DNA of 64,000 nucleotides from Actinomadura violacea (GTDB lineage Bacteria; Actinomycetota; Actinomycetes; Streptosporangiales; Streptosporangiaceae). Of this stretch, positions 61,101 to 64,000 are shown piece after piece; position 1 is the first letter of the stretch; each line of letters starts with the position of its first letter. The notes under the pieces are model-generated. The model was not told where the DNA came from, did not search any database, and saw nothing but the letters and a program-made list of their open reading frames with translations. The stretch is taken from assembly GCF_017573465.1 (NCBI RefSeq), contig NZ_JAGEPF010000012.1, forward strand, positions 248,001 through 312,000, read 5' to 3'. Position numbers and translations under genes: made by a program.

Positions 61101-61410
61101 CCGGGCGAACGCGAGCAACGCCGAGACGGCGATCGGCACCGAGCAGACCGTTTCCGGCGTCACCTACCGGCCGGGTGTGCCGCTGCATCTGCGCGTGCAG
61201 GTGACCGGCGGGTCGCCGACGACGCTGAGGGCCAAGGTGTGGGCGGACGGGTCCGCCGAGCCGGGCTGGCAGGCCACCGGCACCGACGCGACGAGCGGGC
61301 TGCAGGCCGCCGGCGCGGTCGGGATCCGCGCCTACCTGGCGGGCAACGCCACGAACGGCCCGACGGTCGTGTCCGTCGACGATCTGCGGGCGGCCCGGGC
61401 GGCCGGCTGA
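58144..61410 (+). CDS. Secreted multidomain beta-propeller protein (propeller, FN3, LamG, PKD) - paralogue 1
   Basis: 1088 residues from GTG 58144, matching the start context of its two paralogues (GGGGATC...GTGAG). Sec signal (to about residue 40), then a propeller of delta-60-like blades (PDGKRVYVGGDFTAVDG, VYLGGNFFNVNG, RVIVGGKFQQLNG), an FN3-like domain (WKTTWDMDNASLKYEVLRDG), a LamG/concanavalin fold (DFSVEAWVRTD, WHHLVGTLDGTAGMKLYVDG), a PKD domain (YAWDFGDGTTGTG) and a C-terminal beta-sandwich. Carbohydrate or surface binding is likely. No enzyme motif is seen. Confidence 0.88.
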   Translation: MRSVPSHRRAPRVRKTAIAVFTAFATALAGAAATPAAPASADTDPPAGTPATVSADPLPTAQVNGVVWSMTTVGGTVYATGNFTKARPPGVAEGGAGEVARQNILAFDLTTGNLVSSFDHALNGQGLRIAASPDGKRVYVGGDFTAVDGKTRNHVAAFDTATGALDTSFAPSVSAKVRAIAATNSTVYLGGNFFNVNGRSRTRLAAVQAADGSNIDAWRPTADDDEVFALALAPGGDRVIVGGKFQQLNGEQHVGIGAVSAANGGTLPWSSRPIPTRQSSSTFSYVTDLYVSGDTVYGGADGEGWHWFDGRFAAKADSGDLVWLDNCYGATYGMFVQGQSVYSVSHAHDCTSLGAFPDTSPQSWHRALAETTAATGTDHAGPGAGSNYSGQPVPSLLHWFPTLAIGSFTKQYQAAWAVTGNADYVAMGGEFPKVNGKAQAGLVRFAVKAKAPNKVGPQAGDLGAPTATAMADGAVRVGWKTTWDMDNASLKYEVLRDGGTTPIGTVDRTSTFWDEPNAAYFDQTAAPGTAHTYKVRAVDAAGNAVTSAASNPATAGDGTPGPYADQIRADGAQAYWRLGEASGPAYDYAGSNDVALGAGTTRGQAGAISGDADKAVGFGGFPGSSGGSGAASTPGDFSVEAWVRTDSRSGGKIIGYGGSASGNSSSYDRHMYMTNDGRVVFGVYPGSAKTVQSAAGLNDGKWHHLVGTLDGTAGMKLYVDGAQAAADGGVTSAQSYSGYWRIGGDNLSGWPNRPSSDYLNGTIDEAAVYPRALTADQVARHQGLGTGAVKPNQPPAAAFTSSCTELACAFDGSGSSDPDGTVAGYAWDFGDGTTGTGAKPSHTYASAGEYTVKLTVTDDKGATGEVVHTVKATSAVLASDAFGRTVTGGWGSADTGGAWSRVGSGGVLSVGGTGQIELPAAKNDGGANLNAVSSQDTDLAFTVATDKEGTGNGVYVWAIGRRVAGQGDYRARIRLRPSGVVSLQLSRANASNAETAIGTEQTVSGVTYRPGVPLHLRVQVTGGSPTTLRAKVWADGSAEPGWQATGTDATSGLQAAGAVGIRAYLAGNATNGPTVVSVDDLRAARAAG

Positions 61411-61421
61411 CCGGCCGCGCC

Positions 61422-61459
61422 GCGGAGTGCCCCGGGGTGCATGCCCCGGGGCGCTCCGC
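61422..61459 (+). terminator. Hairpin after paralogue 1
   Basis: GCGGAG-T-GCCCCGGGG (61422-61437), six-base loop, CCCCGGGGC-G-CTCCGC (61444-61459). A 15-bp stem with one mismatch, 12 bases past the stop. Likely terminator. Confidence 0.75.
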
Positions 61460-61518
61460 CGTCCCGTATCGGTGACCGAATTCACCGGAACGGCGACGGA
61501 GAGCGAAAGCGACTTCGG

Positions 61519-61533
61519 TCACGATTTCATAAG
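61519..61533 (+). promoter_or_regulatory. Conserved leader box upstream of paralogue 2
   Basis: TCACGATTTCATAAG, identical to 63410-63424 before paralogue 3, at 107 and 113 bases from the respective GTG starts. A second shared block, TAAGATCC..TG-CCGGAGTG-CCG, follows (61563 and 63454 onwards). Shared promoter or mRNA-leader element; the type is unknown. Confidence 0.55.
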
Positions 61534-61625
61534 GGGCCGGATGTATCGGATGGGTCGCCCAATAAGATCCCTGGACCGGAGTGACCGCCGTGGTCCCCGG
61601 GCTAAGGCTGAGGGGATTCGGACTC

Positions 61626-63272
61626 GTGAGAGCTCTTCTGCGACAGCGCCGGACGAAGGTCCGCGCGGGCCTGGCGGCCGCCGCCGCTCTCTCGCTGGCG
61701 GGGGCGGCCGTCATGCCGGCCGGCCCGGCCGCCGCCGACACCGACCCGCCGTCCGGGACGCCCGCCACCGTCAGCGCCGACCCGCTGCCGACCGCGCAGG
61801 TCAACGGCGTCGTGTGGAGCATGGCGACGGTCGGGAACACCGTCTACGCGACCGGCAGCTTCACCAAGGCGCGCCCGGCGGGCGTCGCCGAGGGCGGGGC
61901 GGGCGAGGTCGCGCGCGGCAACATCATGGCGTTCGACCTGACGACCGGGAAGCTCAGCACCTCGTTCGTGCACACCCTCGACGGCCAGGGCCTGCGCCTC
62001 ATGGCCTCCCCGGACGGCAGCCGGGTGTACGTCGGCGGTGACTTCACCAAGGTCGACGGCAAGGACCACAACCACCTCGCCGCGTTCGACACCACGACCG
62101 GCGCGCTGATCGACTCGTTCGCGCCGAACGTGCACAACCGCGTCCGCGCCATCGCCGCGACGGACTCGACCGTGTACGTCGGCGGCAACTTCTTCAACGT
62201 CAACGGCAGTGGCCGGACGCGGCTCGCGGCCGTCAAGGCGTCCGACGGGTCCAACATCGGGACCTGGAAGCCCACCGCCAACGACGACGAGGTGTACGCC
62301 CTCGCCCTGTACGGCGATCGCGTGATCGTCGGCGGCAAGTTCCAGCAGCTCAACGGCGAGAAGCACGTCGGTGTCGCCGCGGTCAGCACGACCAACGGCG
62401 GCACGCTGCCGTGGAGCAGCAAGCCGGTCCCGACCAAGCTCGACAGCAAGCACTTCTCGTACGTGACGGACCTGCGGGTCGACGACGGCATCGTCTACGG
62501 CGCCGCCGACGGCGAGGGACAGCACTGGTACGACGGCCGGTTCGCCGCCAAGGCGAGCGACGGCGACCTGGTGTGGCTGGACAACTGCTACGGCGCCACC
62601 TACGGCATCTACCCGGTGGCCAACGAGGTCTACAGCGTCTCGCACGCGCACGACTGCACCTCGCTCGGCGCGTTCCCCGACACCAGCCCGCAGACCAACC
62701 ACCGGACGCTGTCGGAGACCAAGGTGGCGACCGGCACCGACCGGACGGCGCCGGGATCCAACAGCAACTACCGCAACCAGCCGGTCCCGACCCTGCTGCA
62801 CTGGTTCCCCAAGCTCGCCATCGGCTCGTTCACGAAGCAGTACCAGGCGGCGTGGGCGATCACCGGCAACGGCGGCTACGTCGCGATGGGCGGCGAGTTC
62901 CCGAAGGTGAACGGCAAGGCGCAGGCCGGCCTCGTCCGGTTCGCGGTGAAGGCGTCCGCGCCGAACAAGGTCGGCCCCGACGCGGCGAGCCTCAAGGCGC
63001 CGACGGCGAGCGCCCGGCTCGGCGGCACGATCCGGGTCTCGTGGAAGACGACCTGGGACATGGACAACGCCTCGCTGAAGTACCAGGTGCTCCGCGACGG
63101 CTCCACGACCCCGATCGCGACGCTCGACAAGTCGGCGTCGTTCTGGAACCCGGCGAGCCTCAGCTACGACGACAAGAGCGCGCCGAAGGGCACGCACACC
63201 TACAAGGTCCGCGTCGTCGACGCGAGCGGGAACGCCGTGACGAGCGCGGCGTCCAACTCCGTCCGGCGCTGA
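61626..63272 (+). CDS. Secreted beta-propeller/FN3 protein - paralogue 2
   Basis: 548 residues, GTG 61626. Signal peptide with basic start (VRALLRQRRTKVRAGLAAAA), cleavage near AAA-DTD, then the same propeller blades and FN3-like domain as paralogue 1 (VYVGGDFTKVDG, VYVGGNFFNVNG, RVIVGGKFQQLNG, WKTTWDMDNASLKYQVLRDG). It ends after FN3 (SAASNSVRR) without LamG, PKD or C-terminal domains. Function unknown; probable cell-surface or secreted binding protein. Followed by a canonical T-tract terminator. Confidence 0.88.
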   Translation: MRALLRQRRTKVRAGLAAAAALSLAGAAVMPAGPAAADTDPPSGTPATVSADPLPTAQVNGVVWSMATVGNTVYATGSFTKARPAGVAEGGAGEVARGNIMAFDLTTGKLSTSFVHTLDGQGLRLMASPDGSRVYVGGDFTKVDGKDHNHLAAFDTTTGALIDSFAPNVHNRVRAIAATDSTVYVGGNFFNVNGSGRTRLAAVKASDGSNIGTWKPTANDDEVYALALYGDRVIVGGKFQQLNGEKHVGVAAVSTTNGGTLPWSSKPVPTKLDSKHFSYVTDLRVDDGIVYGAADGEGQHWYDGRFAAKASDGDLVWLDNCYGATYGIYPVANEVYSVSHAHDCTSLGAFPDTSPQTNHRTLSETKVATGTDRTAPGSNSNYRNQPVPTLLHWFPKLAIGSFTKQYQAAWAITGNGGYVAMGGEFPKVNGKAQAGLVRFAVKASAPNKVGPDAASLKAPTASARLGGTIRVSWKTTWDMDNASLKYQVLRDGSTTPIATLDKSASFWNPASLSYDDKSAPKGTHTYKVRVVDASGNAVTSAASNSVRR

Positions 63273-63309
63273 CGGCGCCCCGGGACGGCGCCCGGGACCC
63301 CGACGCGGG

Positions 63310-63350
63310 AAAGTGCCCCGAGGTTTACATCTCGGGGCACTTTTCTTTTT
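63310..63350 (+). terminator. Intrinsic terminator with T-tract after paralogue 2
   Basis: AAAGTGCCCCGAG (63310-63322), eight-base loop, CTCGGGGCACTTT (63331-63343), then TTTTCTTTTT. A 13-bp perfect stem plus T-run, unusually canonical for this genome. Confidence 0.95.
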
Positions 63351-63409
63351 CCGGAATTGGCCATACTGCGCTGAGCAGTCGGTATCAAGCGCTCCGTGAG
63401 GGATTTCCA

Positions 63410-63424
63410 TCACGATTTCATAAG
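63410..63424 (+). promoter_or_regulatory. Conserved leader box upstream of paralogue 3
   Basis: TCACGATTTCATAAG, an exact copy of the box at 61519-61533, 113 bases before the GTG of paralogue 3. Followed by the second shared block around TAAGATCC. Confidence 0.55.
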
Positions 63425-63522
63425 ACGGCGGAAGAGCGGTACGGTCCGATGACTAAGATCCGCCTGACCGGAGTGGCCGAGGGGGCCACCGGGGGTCACG
63501 TGCTTTTTAGGGGATCCGACTC

Positions 63523-64000
63523 GTGAGAGCTCTTTTGCGACAGCGCCGTCCAGGCGTGCGCGCGGGCGTTGGGGCCGCCGCCGCCCTCTCGCTCGTGGGC
63601 GCCGCACTCGTCCAGCCCGGTTCGGCCGCGGCCGACACCATGCCCGCCGCGGGCGTGCCCGCGACCGTCAGCGCCGACCCGCTGCCGACCGCGCAGGTCA
63701 ACGGCGTGGTGTGGAGCATGGCGACGGTCGGGAGCACCGTCTACGCGACCGGCAACTTCACCAAGGCGCGCCCCGCCGGGGTCAAGGAGGGCGGGGCCGG
63801 CGAGGTCGCGCGCGGCAACATCATGGCGTTCGACCTGGCGACCGGGAAGCTCAGCACCTCGTTCGTGCACACGCTCGACGGCCAGGGCCTGCGCCTCATG
63901 GCCTCCCCGGACGGCAAGCGCGTCTACGTCGGCGGTGACTTCACCAAGGTCGACGGCAAGGACCACAACCACCTCGCCGCGTTCGACACCGCCACCGGCA
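63523..64000 (+). CDS. Secreted beta-propeller protein - paralogue 3 (cut by window end)
   Basis: GTG 63523, the first 159 codons visible. The signal and first blades nearly repeat paralogue 2 (VRALLRQRR, ATVSADPLPTAQVNGVVWSM, RVYVGGDFTKVDGKDHNHLA), and the DNA around the start (GGGGATCCGACTCGTGAGAG) is almost the same. Recent tandem duplication is evident. The remaining domains lie beyond the window. Confidence 0.85.
   Translation, partial: MRALLRQRRPGVRAGVGAAAALSLVGAALVQPGSAAADTMPAAGVPATVSADPLPTAQVNGVVWSMATVGSTVYATGNFTKARPAGVKEGGAGEVARGNIMAFDLATGKLSTSFVHTLDGQGLRLMASPDGKRVYVGGDFTKVDGKDHNHLAAFDTATG

Noticed and set aside
58144..61410. Paralogue 1 read as starting near 57067 with a 360-residue N-terminal extension
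   Set aside because: The extension lies antisense to the beta-helix and lipoprotein genes and lacks signal features; the paralogues all begin at a GTG after GGGGAT.
1..64000. CRISPR arrays, prophage, integrase or att sites
   Set aside because: No regularly spaced repeats, phage genes or integrases were seen. The tRNA-Gln at 37536 has no adjacent integrase or repeated 3' end.

Overview
The window is a continuous stretch of very GC-rich (roughly 70% or more) actinomycete chromosome. GTG starts are common, third codon positions are strongly G/C, and the housekeeping neighbourhood (rsmI, protein mannosyltransferase, metG, tatD, rpf, rsmA, ispE, an ABC-F ATPase, glmU, prs, rplY, pth) is the order seen in Streptomyces and Streptosporangiales. 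Large secreted propeller proteins and many GT-C membrane glycosyltransferases would suit a member of the Thermomonosporaceae/Streptosporangiales such as Actinomadura, but the genus is inference only.

Left part (1-17.5 kb): the start of a CorA-type transporter runs off the left edge. A LacI regulator is divergent from an MFS transporter, with twin candidate operators between them. A glycosylation block follows: protein mannosyltransferase (Pmt), three further multi-pass GT-C-like proteins and one polyprenyl-phosphate-type GT2, interrupted by rsmI and a small Cys-rich protein. Then come metG-tatD, overlapping by 4 bp, and a flavoprotein whose ribosome-binding site lies in a perfect 13-bp stem.

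Middle part (17.5-42.2 kb): a lipid-anchored resuscitation-promoting factor, rsmA, an inserted GH26-like lipoprotein and ispE, then two tiny membrane proteins, an ABC-F ATPase and an amidase. A MarR-family gene follows that looks like TamR. Its operator-like palindrome recurs twice at a trans-aconitate methyltransferase gene 7 kb away. Between them lie an NTF2-like protein, a quinone-oxidoreductase-like enzyme, an MMPL exporter, a histidine kinase/response regulator pair, a Maf protein and a patatin. Next are a VOC protein, a desaturase-TetR operon with a palindromic operator, an ADP-ribosylglycohydrolase, tRNA-Gln(UUG), glmU, prs, rplY and pth.

Right part (42.3-64 kb): a cell-surface glycan and sulfation region. 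It holds a WbaP-like priming glycosylphosphotransferase, a CysQ-like phosphatase, cysD-cysN, rmlA, rmlB, rmlD and rmlC for dTDP-L-rhamnose, an O-antigen-ligase-like protein, a PAPS-type sulfotransferase and a secreted beta-helix protein. A decayed IS605-type tnpB element sits between rmlA and rmlB. The right end holds three tandem paralogues of a secreted beta-propeller protein. The first carries extra LamG and PKD domains, and the third is cut by the window edge. Taken together, CysD/CysN, the PAP-type phosphatase, the sulfotransferase and the rhamnose genes suggest a sulfated or rhamnose-containing surface polymer; no APS kinase or flippase is in the window.
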